From contig NZ_FNDJ01000020.1 in NCBI RefSeq assembly GCF_900099965.1, positions 124,001-188,000 on the forward strand: a stretch of 64,000 nt of DNA. Direction: 5' to 3'. The notes under the pieces were generated by a model that did not search any database, was not told the origin of the DNA, and saw nothing but the letters and a program-made list of their open reading frames with translations. Source of the stretch: Nonomuraea jiangxiensis. GTDB taxonomy: Bacteria > Actinomycetota > Actinomycetes > Streptosporangiales > Streptosporangiaceae. The position numbers and the translations under genes are program-made. Of this stretch, positions 14,663 to 22,332 are shown in pieces. Position 1 is the stretch's first letter. Each line of letters starts with the position of its first letter.

Positions 14663-16051
14663 GTGTCCATAGCAGACATTTCTGGAGCTGACGGTTCGGG
14701 AGCCGGCTCTTCCGGGCGTGCGCGTCCCGACGCCTGTCCGGGTGCGCTGCAGGTGCACGAGGCCGCCGACGGCCCGCTGGCCCGGGTCCGCCTGCCCGGG
14801 GGCGCGATCTCTCCCGCGCAGCTCCGCGAGCTGGCCGCGTGCGCGGAGGAGCTGGGCGGGGGCGTGATCGAGCTCACTTCCCGGGCCAACGTGCAGGTGC
14901 GGGCCCTGCGCTCGCCCGCCGCCTTCGCCGGGCGGATCGCCGCCGCGGGGCTGCTCCCGTCGGCGGCGCACGAACGGGTCCGCAACATCGTCGCCTCGCC
15001 GCTGGGCGGACGCGGCCCTGCTGGCCTGCTGGACCCCGCCCCCTTGGTGGCGGCGCTGGACCGGGCGCTGTGCGCGCTGCCCCGCCTGGCGGGGCTGCCG
15101 GGACGGTTCCTGTTCGCGGTGGACGACGGAACGGGGGACATGCCGGGGCTCGGAGCCGACGTCACTTTCGTCCCGAGCGCGCCCGAGACGCCGGTGGCCC
15201 GTCCGGAGGGGACAGCCGGCGGTCCGGGGGATGGCGGGGCGGTGGGGCGGCTGCTGCTGGCGGGCGCCGATGCCGGGATCGTGGTGCGGGCGGAGGTGGC
15301 GGTCCAGGTGATGGTCGCCGCCGCCGCGGCGTTCCTCGACGAGCGGGAGGCCACGCCCGGCGAGCGGGCCGCGTGGCGGATCGAGGAACTGACGGACGGA
15401 CCCGCCCGAATCACCGCCCGCCTCACCACCGCCGACCCCACCGCCGACCCCACCTCCGGCCCCCCGATCTCCCCCGGGCCCTCGCCGCCTCAGCACGCGG
15501 GGCGCATCGGCCAGCGCGACGGTCGCGTGGCGCTGGAGGTGGTGGCACCGCTGGGACGGTTGTCCGCCGCCCAGGCACGCGCACTCGCCACCGTCGCGAG
15601 CGGCACAGATGGCGAGTGCGCCGCGCAGGAGCGTGCCGCCGGCCGGGTGAGCGACCCGGCCACCGACGTGCCCGTGCGGTTGACGCCCTGGCGGACGGTC
15701 ATGTTCCTCGACCTCTCCCCCGAAGCGGCAGGGCGGGCCGAGCGCACGCTGGCGGAAGCCGGGCTGGTGACCGATCCGGCCTCACCCTGGGTCGGCGTGA
15801 GCGCCTGCACCGGGCGTCCCGGATGCGCCAAGGCGCGGGCCGACGTACAGCAGGACGCACGGCGGTGGGTGGCGGAGCTGGACGGTCCCGCGCCGGACCC
15901 CGTGCACTGGGCCGGCTGCGAACGGCGGTGCGGCCTGCCACGCGGCCGGGTCGTGCAGCTGACCGCCACCGGGGACGGCTACCGCCGGACGACCACCGCC
16001 GGCAGAGACGGCGGCCAACACCCGATTGCCACCCAAGAAAGGCTTCAGTGA
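14663..16051 (+). CDS. cobG: Precorrin-3B synthase
   Basis: A 462-residue monooxygenase of the aerobic cobalamin route, which hydroxylates C20 of precorrin-3A and forms the ring-contraction substrate. It has the nitrite/sulfite-reductase-like layout: two ferredoxin-like half domains and siroheme/4Fe-4S blocks. The Fe-S cysteines are visible as ACTGRPGC (about residue 380) and AGCERRCG (about 419), and ELTSRANVQVR marks the first half domain. The GTG was chosen because the upstream open frame crosses the cobN riboswitch and TACCAT sits 7 bases before it. The stop overlaps cobH (GTGA). A Pro/Thr-rich linker lies near residues 255-275. Confidence 0.92.
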   Translation: MSIADISGADGSGAGSSGRARPDACPGALQVHEAADGPLARVRLPGGAISPAQLRELAACAEELGGGVIELTSRANVQVRALRSPAAFAGRIAAAGLLPSAAHERVRNIVASPLGGRGPAGLLDPAPLVAALDRALCALPRLAGLPGRFLFAVDDGTGDMPGLGADVTFVPSAPETPVARPEGTAGGPGDGGAVGRLLLAGADAGIVVRAEVAVQVMVAAAAAFLDEREATPGERAAWRIEELTDGPARITARLTTADPTADPTSGPPISPGPSPPQHAGRIGQRDGRVALEVVAPLGRLSAAQARALATVASGTDGECAAQERAAGRVSDPATDVPVRLTPWRTVMFLDLSPEAAGRAERTLAEAGLVTDPASPWVGVSACTGRPGCAKARADVQQDARRWVAELDGPAPDPVHWAGCERRCGLPRGRVVQLTATGDGYRRTTTAGRDGGQHPIATQERLQ

Positions 16052-16668
16052 CCGACTACCTCCGCGACGGGGCCGAGATCTACCGGCGCTCGTTCGCGAC
16101 CATCCGCTCCGAGACGGACCTCACCGGGATGCCTCCCGAGGTGGCCCAGGTGGCGGTGCGGATGATTCACGCCTGCGGCATGACCGACCTCGTCGCCGAC
16201 CTGGACTGGTCGCCGGGGGTGGTCACCCGGGCCCGCGAGGCGCTGCGCCGGGGCGCGCCCGTGCTGTGCGACGCCATGATGGTCGCCTCCGGCGTGACCA
16301 GGCGCAGGCTGCCCGCGGACAACGAGGTGCTGTGCACCCTGGGCGACCCCGAGGTGCCGGCGCTGGCAGAACGGCTCGGCACCACCCGCAGTGCCGCCGC
16401 GCTGGAGCTGTGGCGCGACCGCCTGGACGGCGCGGTGGTGGCGATCGGCAACGCGCCCACCGCCCTGTTCCGGCTGCTCGAACTGGTCGCCGAAGGCGCG
16501 GGCCGGCCTGCGGCGGTGCTCGGCATCCCGGTGGGCTTCATCGGGGCGGCCGAGTCCAAGCGTGCCCTGGCGGACAGCGATCTTGCGTACCTGGTGGTGC
16601 ACGGCCGTCGCGGCGGCAGTGCGATGACGGCGGCGGCGGTCAACGCCATCGCGAGCGAGGCGGAGTGA
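16048..16668 (+). CDS. cobH: Precorrin-8X methylmutase
   Basis: A 206-residue CobH/CbiC enzyme that moves a methyl group from C11 to C12 to make hydrogenobyrinic acid. The catalytic His lies in MIHACGM (about residue 40). LCDAMMVASGV, AIGNAPTALF and GIPVGFIGAAESK are the usual substrate-binding blocks. The GTG start overlaps the cobG stop, and its own stop TGA overlaps the ATG of cobIJ, so cobG-cobH-cobIJ form a tightly coupled operon. Confidence 0.95.
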   Translation: MTDYLRDGAEIYRRSFATIRSETDLTGMPPEVAQVAVRMIHACGMTDLVADLDWSPGVVTRAREALRRGAPVLCDAMMVASGVTRRRLPADNEVLCTLGDPEVPALAERLGTTRSAAALELWRDRLDGAVVAIGNAPTALFRLLELVAEGAGRPAAVLGIPVGFIGAAESKRALADSDLAYLVVHGRRGGSAMTAAAVNAIASEAE

Positions 16669-18152
16669 TGGCGATGACGGGACGGTTGTACGGGGTCGGT
16701 CTCGGCCCAGGCGACCCGGAGCTGGTCACGGTCAAGGCGGCCCGGCTGATCGGCGAGGCGGACGTGATCGCCTACCACGCCGCGCGGCACGGCCGCAGCA
16801 TCGCCCGCTCGATCGCGCTGCCGTACATGCGGGAGGGGCAGGTCGAGGAGCTGCTGCTGTACCCGCTGACCACGGAGACCACCGACCACCCCGGCGGCTA
16901 CCAGGGAGCGCTCGACGACTTCTACGCCGACTGCGCGGAACGGCTGGCCGCCCATCTGGACGCGGGCCGGACCGTGGTCGTACTGGCCGAGGGCGACCCG
17001 CTGTTCTACGGCTCGTACATGCACATGCACAAGCGGCTCGCCCACCGCTATCCCACCGAGGTGGTCCCCGGCGTGACCTCGGTCAGCGCCGCCTCCGCCG
17101 TGCTGGGGCGGCCCCTGGTGGAGCGGGACGAGGTGCTCACCGTGCTGCCGGGCACGCTGCCCGCCGAGGAGCTGGCCGAGCGGCTGCGCGGCACCGACTC
17201 GGCCGCGGTGCTCAAGCTCGGCAGGACGTTCACGAAGGTACGGGACGCGCTCGCCGAGGCCGGACGGCTGGAGGACGCCTGGTACGTCGAGCGGGCCACG
17301 ATGAACGCCGAGCGGATGCAGCCGCTCAAGGACGTGGACCCGGACGGCGTGCCGTACTTCTCGCTGGCCCTGCTCGCCAGCCCGGCCGAGCGCACGTTCG
17401 TGCCCGATCCCCAGCCCCGGGCCGGCGGTGGGGAGGTCGTGGTGGTGGGGCTGGGCCCGGCCGGGCGGCCGTGGCTCACGCCGGAGGCGCAGGAGGCGCT
17501 GTCGGCGGCCACCGACCTGGTCGGGTACGGCCCGTACGTGGACCGGGTGGCGCCCAACCCGCGCCAGCGCCGCCACCGTACCGACAACCGGGTGGAGGCC
17601 GAGCGCGCCAGGCACGCGCTGGAGCTGGCCCGCGAGGGGGCGCGGGTGGCGGTGGTGTCGTCCGGGGATCCGGGGGTGTTCGCCATGGCCAGCGCCGTGC
17701 TGGAGGTGGCGGCCGACTTCCCCGGCGTGCCGGTGCGGATCGTTCCCGGGCTGACCGCGGCGCAGGCGGTGGCCAGCCGGGTCGGCGCGCCGCTGGGCCA
17801 CGACTACTGCGTGTTGTCGCTGTCGGACCTGCTCAAGCCGTGGGAGGTGGTGGCCGATCGGCTGGCCGCCGCGGCTCGGGCTGACCTGGTCTTGGCGCTG
17901 TACAACCCGGCCTCGCGCAGCCGTACCTGGCAGCTCGCCGCCGCCCGTGACGTGCTGCTGGAACACCGCGACCCGGCCACCCCGGTGGTGGTCGGCCGCG
18001 ACGTCGGCGGGCCGGAGGAGAGCGTCACCGTCACCACGCTCGGCGAGCTCGACCCCGCCGGGGTGGACATGCGCTGCCTGCTGATCGTCGGTTCCTCCAC
18101 CACCCGGGTCACCGACCGCGGCGTCGTCTACACCCCGCGCCGCTACCCGTGA
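16668..18152 (+). CDS. cobIJ: Fused precorrin-2 C20-methyltransferase / precorrin-3B C17-methyltransferase
   Basis: A 494-residue fusion of two SAM-dependent tetrapyrrole methylases. The CobI half (about 1-245) starts with LYGVGLGPGDPELVTVKAA and has the AEGDPLFYGS loop. The CobJ half (about 252-494) restarts with VVVGLGPAGRPWLTPEA and has VVSSGDPGVF, ALYNPASRSRTWQ and VGRDVG. The fusion is known in actinobacteria. The ATG at 16668 overlaps the cobH stop; an ATG two codons later is an alternative. Its 3' end overlaps convergent cobK by 10 bases. Confidence 0.95.
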   Translation: MAMTGRLYGVGLGPGDPELVTVKAARLIGEADVIAYHAARHGRSIARSIALPYMREGQVEELLLYPLTTETTDHPGGYQGALDDFYADCAERLAAHLDAGRTVVVLAEGDPLFYGSYMHMHKRLAHRYPTEVVPGVTSVSAASAVLGRPLVERDEVLTVLPGTLPAEELAERLRGTDSAAVLKLGRTFTKVRDALAEAGRLEDAWYVERATMNAERMQPLKDVDPDGVPYFSLALLASPAERTFVPDPQPRAGGGEVVVVGLGPAGRPWLTPEAQEALSAATDLVGYGPYVDRVAPNPRQRRHRTDNRVEAERARHALELAREGARVAVVSSGDPGVFAMASAVLEVAADFPGVPVRIVPGLTAAQAVASRVGAPLGHDYCVLSLSDLLKPWEVVADRLAAAARADLVLALYNPASRSRTWQLAAARDVLLEHRDPATPVVVGRDVGGPEESVTVTTLGELDPAGVDMRCLLIVGSSTTRVTDRGVVYTPRRYP

Positions 18153-18910
18153 ACCCAGTCCACCGCCGCTGCCACGGTGTCCGCCAGCCGCACGCCGGCG
18201 GGCAGCGGCGGCCGGTTCACCATGATCACCGGTAGTCCGAGCTGACGGGCGGCGGCCAGCTTGGCCGTGGTCATCGGGCCGCCGCTGTCCTTGGTGACCA
18301 GCACGTCCAGGCGGTGCTCGCGGATGAGGGCCCGCTCGCCCTCGACGGTGTACGGCCCGCGGTCCAGCAGGACGTGCACGTTCGGGGGCACGGGCGGCTC
18401 GGGCGGGTCCACGGACCTGGCCAGCAACCACACCCCGGGCACCGAGGCGAACAGCGCCAGGCTCCTGCGCCCCGTGGTGAGGAACACCCGTGCCCGCCCC
18501 TCGTCCCGGGGGGTGGGCCGCCGCCAGTCGCCCGTCGCCAGCAGGTCGGCGGCGGCCGGCAACGAGCCGACCCGCGACCAGGCGTCTCCGGGCTCCTCGG
18601 TCCACCCGGGGCGGCGCAGGACCAGCAGCGGCACCCCCGTCGCCGAGGAGGCCGCGGCCGCCGAGGCCGTCATCCGCTCCGCGAACGGGTGCGTGGCGTC
18701 GACCAGCACGTCGATGCGCTCCTCGGCCAGGAAGGCGGCCAGCCCCGCGGCCCCGCCGAACCCGCCCTCCCGCACCTCACCGGCCGGCAGCCGCGGGTTC
18801 GTGACCCGCCCGGCCAGCGAGGACACCACCCACAACCCCGGATCGGCCGCCAACTCCCCGGCCAGCCCCCGCGCCTCGGCGGTGCCCCCCAGAATCAGCA
18901 CCCGCCGCAT
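18143..18910 (-). CDS. cobK: Precorrin-6A reductase
   Basis: A 255-residue CobK/CbiJ reductase that uses NADPH to reduce precorrin-6A to dihydro-precorrin-6. The N-terminal Rossmann motif is ILGGTAEARGLA, followed by SSLAGRV, ATHPFAE and the C-terminal VTKDSGGPMTTAK block typical of the family. The ATG at 18910 gives the normal N-terminus. It lies 163 bases after the cobM stop, unlike the overlapping junctions elsewhere in this operon. That gap is filled by a 30-bp repeat array whose units resemble this gene's own first codons. Confidence 0.93.
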   Translation of the reverse strand: MRRVLILGGTAEARGLAGELAADPGLWVVSSLAGRVTNPRLPAGEVREGGFGGAAGLAAFLAEERIDVLVDATHPFAERMTASAAAASSATGVPLLVLRRPGWTEEPGDAWSRVGSLPAAADLLATGDWRRPTPRDEGRARVFLTTGRRSLALFASVPGVWLLARSVDPPEPPVPPNVHVLLDRGPYTVEGERALIREHRLDVLVTKDSGGPMTTAKLAAARQLGLPVIMVNRPPLPAGVRLADTVAAAVDWVHG

Positions 18911-18928
18911 CGCCCCACCCCGCCCGCG

Positions 18929-19048
18929 CCGCCCCAACCCAACGCCCGCCTCATGCCGCCACCCGAAACCAGGACCCGCCTCATGCCGCCGCCCCAACCC
19001 AACGCCCGCCTCATACCGCCACCCGAAACCAGGGCCCGCCTCGTGAGG
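18929..19048. repeat. Four 30-bp tandem units (two 60-bp repeats) upstream of cobK
   Basis: Units lie at 18929-18958, 18959-18988, 18989-19018 and 19019-19048; units 1/3 and 2/4 match almost perfectly, so the higher-order period is 60 bp. On the minus strand three of the four units contain an ATG and read MRRALGWGG or MRRVLVSGGG, very like the CobK start (MRRVLILGG). The units are not in frame with cobK. A minus-strand open frame of 63 codons from 19087 to 18895 runs through the array. Confidence 0.9.
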
Positions 19049-19073
19049 GCACCCGCAGCGGCGGCATCCGGCG

Positions 19074-19829
19074 TCAGGACCCGTCGCATGCCCGTTCCCT
19101 GGCCGCGCTGTAGAGGTGGCTGTCGGGGAACTCCGTCGCCGACAGCACCCGCCCGACGACGATCACCGCCGTCCGCCGGATCCCGGCCGCGTGGACCTGG
19201 TCGGCGATGCCGGCGAGCGTGCCGCGCAGGATCACCTCGTCGGCCCGGCTGGCCCGTGCCACCACCGCGACCGGACAGTCGGGCCCGTAGGAGGGCAGCA
19301 ACTCGGCGACCACCGCGTCGATCCGCTGTACGGCCAGGTGCAGCACCATCGTGGCGCGCCCGGCGCCGAGGGTGGTCAGGTCCTCGCCCGGCGGCATCGG
19401 GGTGGCCCGGGCGGAGGTGCGGGTCAGGATGACCGTCTGCCCCACGCCGGGCACGGTCAGCTCCCGTCCCAGCGCGGCCGCCGCCGCCGCGAACGCGGGA
19501 ACGCCCGGCACCACCTCGTACGGCACGCCGAGCCCGTCCAGCCGCCGCATCTGCTCGGCCACCGCGCTGAACACCGACGGGTCCCCCGAGTGCAGCCGCG
19601 CCACGTCGTGCCCCGCACGGTGGGCGGCGGCCAGCTCGGCCACGATCTCGTCGAGGGTCAGGTCGGCGGTGTCCACCAGCCGGGCCCCGGCCGGGCAGGC
19701 GTCCAGGAGCTCGCGCGGGACCAGCGACCCCGCGTACAGGCACACCGGCGACGACTCCAGCCGCCGCAGCCCGCGCAGCGTGATCAGGTCGGCGGCGCCG
19801 GGTCCGGCCCCGATGAAGTACACGGTCAA
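19074..19829 (-). CDS. cobM: Precorrin-4 C11-methyltransferase
   Basis: A 251-residue SAM-dependent methylase. It begins VYFIGAGPGAADLITLRG and has SLVPRELLD, LHSGDPSVF, VVPGVPAF and LTRTSARATPMP, all typical of CobM/CbiF. It methylates C11 of precorrin-4. The TTG at 19829 was chosen because it overlaps the cobL stop (TTGA) and has GGAAGG 6-7 bases upstream; a GTG two codons in is the alternative. A much longer open frame upstream is an overlap with cobL. Confidence 0.94.
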   Translation of the reverse strand: MTVYFIGAGPGAADLITLRGLRRLESSPVCLYAGSLVPRELLDACPAGARLVDTADLTLDEIVAELAAAHRAGHDVARLHSGDPSVFSAVAEQMRRLDGLGVPYEVVPGVPAFAAAAAALGRELTVPGVGQTVILTRTSARATPMPPGEDLTTLGAGRATMVLHLAVQRIDAVVAELLPSYGPDCPVAVVARASRADEVILRGTLAGIADQVHAAGIRRTAVIVVGRVLSATEFPDSHLYSAARERACDGS

Positions 19830-21040
19830 GGTAGGTCCTTCCTGGTGACCGACCACACGGTCACCGGCATCGCCGCCCGCCATCCGGTGAACCCGCCCAC
19901 GGGCGAGGCCCGCTGCACCGCCAGCCGTACGAGGTCGCCGCCGAGCCTGCCGTACCACTGCCCGACGACGCCCTCCGACTCCAGGGTGACGGCGTTGACC
20001 ACGAGCCGCCCGCCGGGCCGCAGCGCCGACCAGCACCGTTCCAGCAGGCCTGGCACGGTCGCACCGCCGCCGACGAACACCGCGTCCGGCGCGGGCAGCC
20101 CGTCCAGCGCCGCCGGTGCCCGGCCCTCGACGACCCGCAGCGACGGCACCCCGAGCGCGGCGGCGTTGCGGCGGATGGCCGCGGCCCGGTCGGGCCTGCT
20201 CTCGACGGCCACGGCCGCGCACGACGGGTGGCTGCGCATCCACTCGACGGCGATGCTGCCCGCCCCCGCGCCCACGTCCCACAGCAGTTCGCCGGGCAGC
20301 GGGGCCAGCCGCGACAGGCTGACCGCGCGGACCTCCCGCTTGGTGAGCTGCCCGTCGTGCTCGAACGCCGTGTCCGGCAGGCCGGGCACCCTGGCCAGGG
20401 GCTCGGTGCCTGGGGCGGGGCGGCATTCTACGGCGATCACGTTCAGGCCGGAGTCCGCGGTTCCCGTCCAGGTCTCCGCGCTGCCCCGCTGCTCGGACTC
20501 CGACGGCGCGCCCAGGTCGGACAGGACGGTCATCGGGCTCGGCCCGTACCCGTGCCCGGCCAGTAACGCGGCTACCAGCGCCGGGGCGTCGCGGTCCGCG
20601 CCGAGCACGAGGAGGCGGCGGCCGGGCAGGGCGGCGGCGTTCAGGGCCGCGGGCGGGCGGCCGACCAGGCTGATCACGTCCACCTGCTCGACCGGCCAGC
20701 CGAGCCGGGCGCACGCCAGCGACAACGACGACACGTGCGGCAGCACCCTGACGCGCGCCGCGCCCAGCAGCCGCACCAGCGTGGCGCCGATGCCGTGGAA
20801 CATCGGGTCGCCGCTGGCCAGTACGCACACCTCCCGACCGGCGTGGGACTCGACGAGTCCCGGCAGCGCGGGCAGCAGCGGCGACGGCCAGGCCACGCGC
20901 TCCGCGGCGGCCGCGGACGCGGGCACGAGGCCCAGTTGCCTGGGGCCGCCCATGAGCACCTCGGCCGCCTCCAGCGCCCGCCTGGCCTCGGCGGACAGGC
21001 CGGTCCAGCCGTCCGCGCCGATGCCGACGACGGTGATCAC
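19826..21040 (-). CDS. cobL: Precorrin-6Y C5,15-methyltransferase (decarboxylating)
   Basis: A 404-residue fusion of a CbiE-type methylase (residues 1 to about 210, starting ITVVGIGADGW, with LASGDPMFHG) and a CbiT-type methylase (about 215-404, with the SAM loop LLWDVGAGAGSIAVEW). It methylates C5 and C15 and decarboxylates the acetate on ring C. The GTG start overlaps the stop of the upstream PPOX gene (GTGA), and its stop overlaps cobM, so the three are translationally coupled. Confidence 0.94.
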   Translation of the reverse strand: MITVVGIGADGWTGLSAEARRALEAAEVLMGGPRQLGLVPASAAAAERVAWPSPLLPALPGLVESHAGREVCVLASGDPMFHGIGATLVRLLGAARVRVLPHVSSLSLACARLGWPVEQVDVISLVGRPPAALNAAALPGRRLLVLGADRDAPALVAALLAGHGYGPSPMTVLSDLGAPSESEQRGSAETWTGTADSGLNVIAVECRPAPGTEPLARVPGLPDTAFEHDGQLTKREVRAVSLSRLAPLPGELLWDVGAGAGSIAVEWMRSHPSCAAVAVESRPDRAAAIRRNAAALGVPSLRVVEGRAPAALDGLPAPDAVFVGGGATVPGLLERCWSALRPGGRLVVNAVTLESEGVVGQWYGRLGGDLVRLAVQRASPVGGFTGWRAAMPVTVWSVTRKDLP

Positions 21041-21423
21041 ACGTTACCCAGCACGCGGGTTACGAGGATCTCCAGCACCACCCGCGACGGGTTGGGCCGG
21101 GGCGGCTTGTAGCGGGCGGCGTAGCGGTGCTCGGCGTCGGCCACCTGCTCGGGCTCGGCCCGCAGCACGGCCCGGCCCTCCAGCGTTGACCACCGGCGGC
21201 CGTCCACCTGGCAGAGCGCGACCTGCGCGCCCGACGGGCCGATGAGCCGCGCCTTGTACGAGGTCCCCGAGGTGATCACCCGCGCGATGCCGCTGGCCAG
21301 GTCCAGGGTCGCCCCCACCGGAACGACGTGCGGCGGGCCGCCGGGACGTGCGGTCGAGAGCGTACACAGGTGACGCTCCTGCCAGAAGGCGGCGAATGCT
21401 TCGCCCTGCTCGACCAGGTTCAC
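21037..21423 (-). CDS. PPOX-class (pyridoxamine oxidase-fold, F420/FMN-type) protein leading the cobL operon
   Basis: A 128-residue split-barrel flavoprotein-like protein. The segment CTLSTARPGGPPHVVPVGATLD matches the PPOX-class, probably F420-dependent, enzymes in pattern (only the spaced motif STxRxxGxPHxxPV is diagnostic). The later KARLIG, VALCQVDGRRW and EGRAVL pieces fit as well. The start is a GTG with GAGGAGG upstream. It overlaps cobL, and so is first gene of PPOX-cobL-cobM-cobK. No function in cobalamin synthesis is established for this family; the coupling suggests a redox role or chance operon capture. Confidence 0.75.
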   Translation of the reverse strand: MNLVEQGEAFAAFWQERHLCTLSTARPGGPPHVVPVGATLDLASGIARVITSGTSYKARLIGPSGAQVALCQVDGRRWSTLEGRAVLRAEPEQVADAEHRYAARYKPPRPNPSRVVLEILVTRVLGNV

Positions 21424-21445
21424 GGTCCTCCTCGGGGTGATTTGC

Positions 21446-21470
21446 GAGCGATATCGTATATCTCCCGCTC
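21446..21470. promoter_or_regulatory. Palindromic site between cobF and the PPOX-cobLMK operon
   Basis: GAGCG (21446-21450) and CGCTC (21466-21470) flank an inner inverted repeat GATAT-CGT-ATATC (21450-21462). It lies in the 63-base divergent interval between two cobalamin transcripts, neither of which has room for a riboswitch. It may be an operator for a GntR- or similar-type regulator, or simply an AT-rich promoter element. Confidence 0.4.
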
Positions 21471-21486
21471 TGGCACACTCTTACGG

Positions 21487-22245
21487 GTGAAACGGCTACT
21501 CGTCATCGGCATCGGCGCGGGGGATCCCGACCATCTCACCTTGCAGGCGGTCAAGGCCATCGCCGCCGCCGACGTGTTCTTCATCGTCGACAAGGGCGAG
21601 GTCAAACAGGATCTGGTCCAGCTCAGGCTCGACCTGATCGCCGAGCACGGGCGCGAGCCGTACCGGATCGCCGAGGCGCGCGACCCCGAGCGCGACCGGA
21701 CCACGCCCGCCTACGCCGCCGCCGTCGACGACTGGCGCTCGCGCCGCGCGCTCGCGTGCGAGACGCTCATCCGCGAGGAGCTGGGCGACGGCCAGACGGG
21801 CGCGTTCCTGGTCTGGGGCGACCCGGGGGTGTACGACAGCACGCTCGCCATCGTCGAGGAGATCCTGCGGCGCGGGAACGTCACCTTCGACTACGAGGTC
21901 GTCCCCGGCATCAGCAGTGTGGCCGCGCTCACCGCCCGCCACCGCACCAGCCTCACCCAGGTCGGGCGGCCCGTGCACCTCACCACCGGCCGCCGCCTGG
22001 CCGAGCGGGGCGCCACCGCCGACGACATGGTGGTCATGCTGGACGCGCACTGCTCGTTCGCCGGCTTCGACGACTTCCACATCCACTGGGGCGCCTACCT
22101 GGGCACCCCGGACGAGATCCTGGTGTCCGGGCCGGTGGCCGAGGTCGGCGACCGCATCCGCGAACTGCGCGCCGAGGCCCGCGCCCGCAAGGGCTGGATC
22201 ATGGACACGTACCTGCTGCGCCGCACACCACCCGCCGATCGCTGA
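21487..22245 (+). CDS. cobF: Precorrin-6A synthase (deacetylating)
   Basis: A 252-residue SAM-dependent methylase that methylates C1 with loss of acetate and is found only in the oxygen-dependent route. It begins LLVIGIGAGDPDHLTLQA and carries VFFIVDKGEVKQDL, FLVWGDPGVYDS and VVPGISSV, all characteristic of CobF. The GTG start fits the N-terminus; the longer open frame overlaps the divergent PPOX gene. It is transcribed alone, divergent from PPOX-cobLMK. Confidence 0.95.
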   Translation: MKRLLVIGIGAGDPDHLTLQAVKAIAAADVFFIVDKGEVKQDLVQLRLDLIAEHGREPYRIAEARDPERDRTTPAYAAAVDDWRSRRALACETLIREELGDGQTGAFLVWGDPGVYDSTLAIVEEILRRGNVTFDYEVVPGISSVAALTARHRTSLTQVGRPVHLTTGRRLAERGATADDMVVMLDAHCSFAGFDDFHIHWGAYLGTPDEILVSGPVAEVGDRIRELRAEARARKGWIMDTYLLRRTPPADR

Positions 22246-22332
22246 GACCGCGCACGTGGGCGACTTGCCCGAGCCGCTCGCCCAGGTGTGCGGGCACGTC
22301 AGGGTGTCGGTGCGGGCTCCTACCATACGGCC

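Noticed and set aside
16167..18605. Minus-strand open frame of 812 codons opposite cobH and cobIJ
   Set aside because: It is an antisense shadow of clear methylmutase and methyltransferase genes.
18929..19048. Possible CRISPR array
   Set aside because: The 30-bp units are contiguous, with no unique spacers, and alternate in a 60-bp period; this is a tandem repeat.
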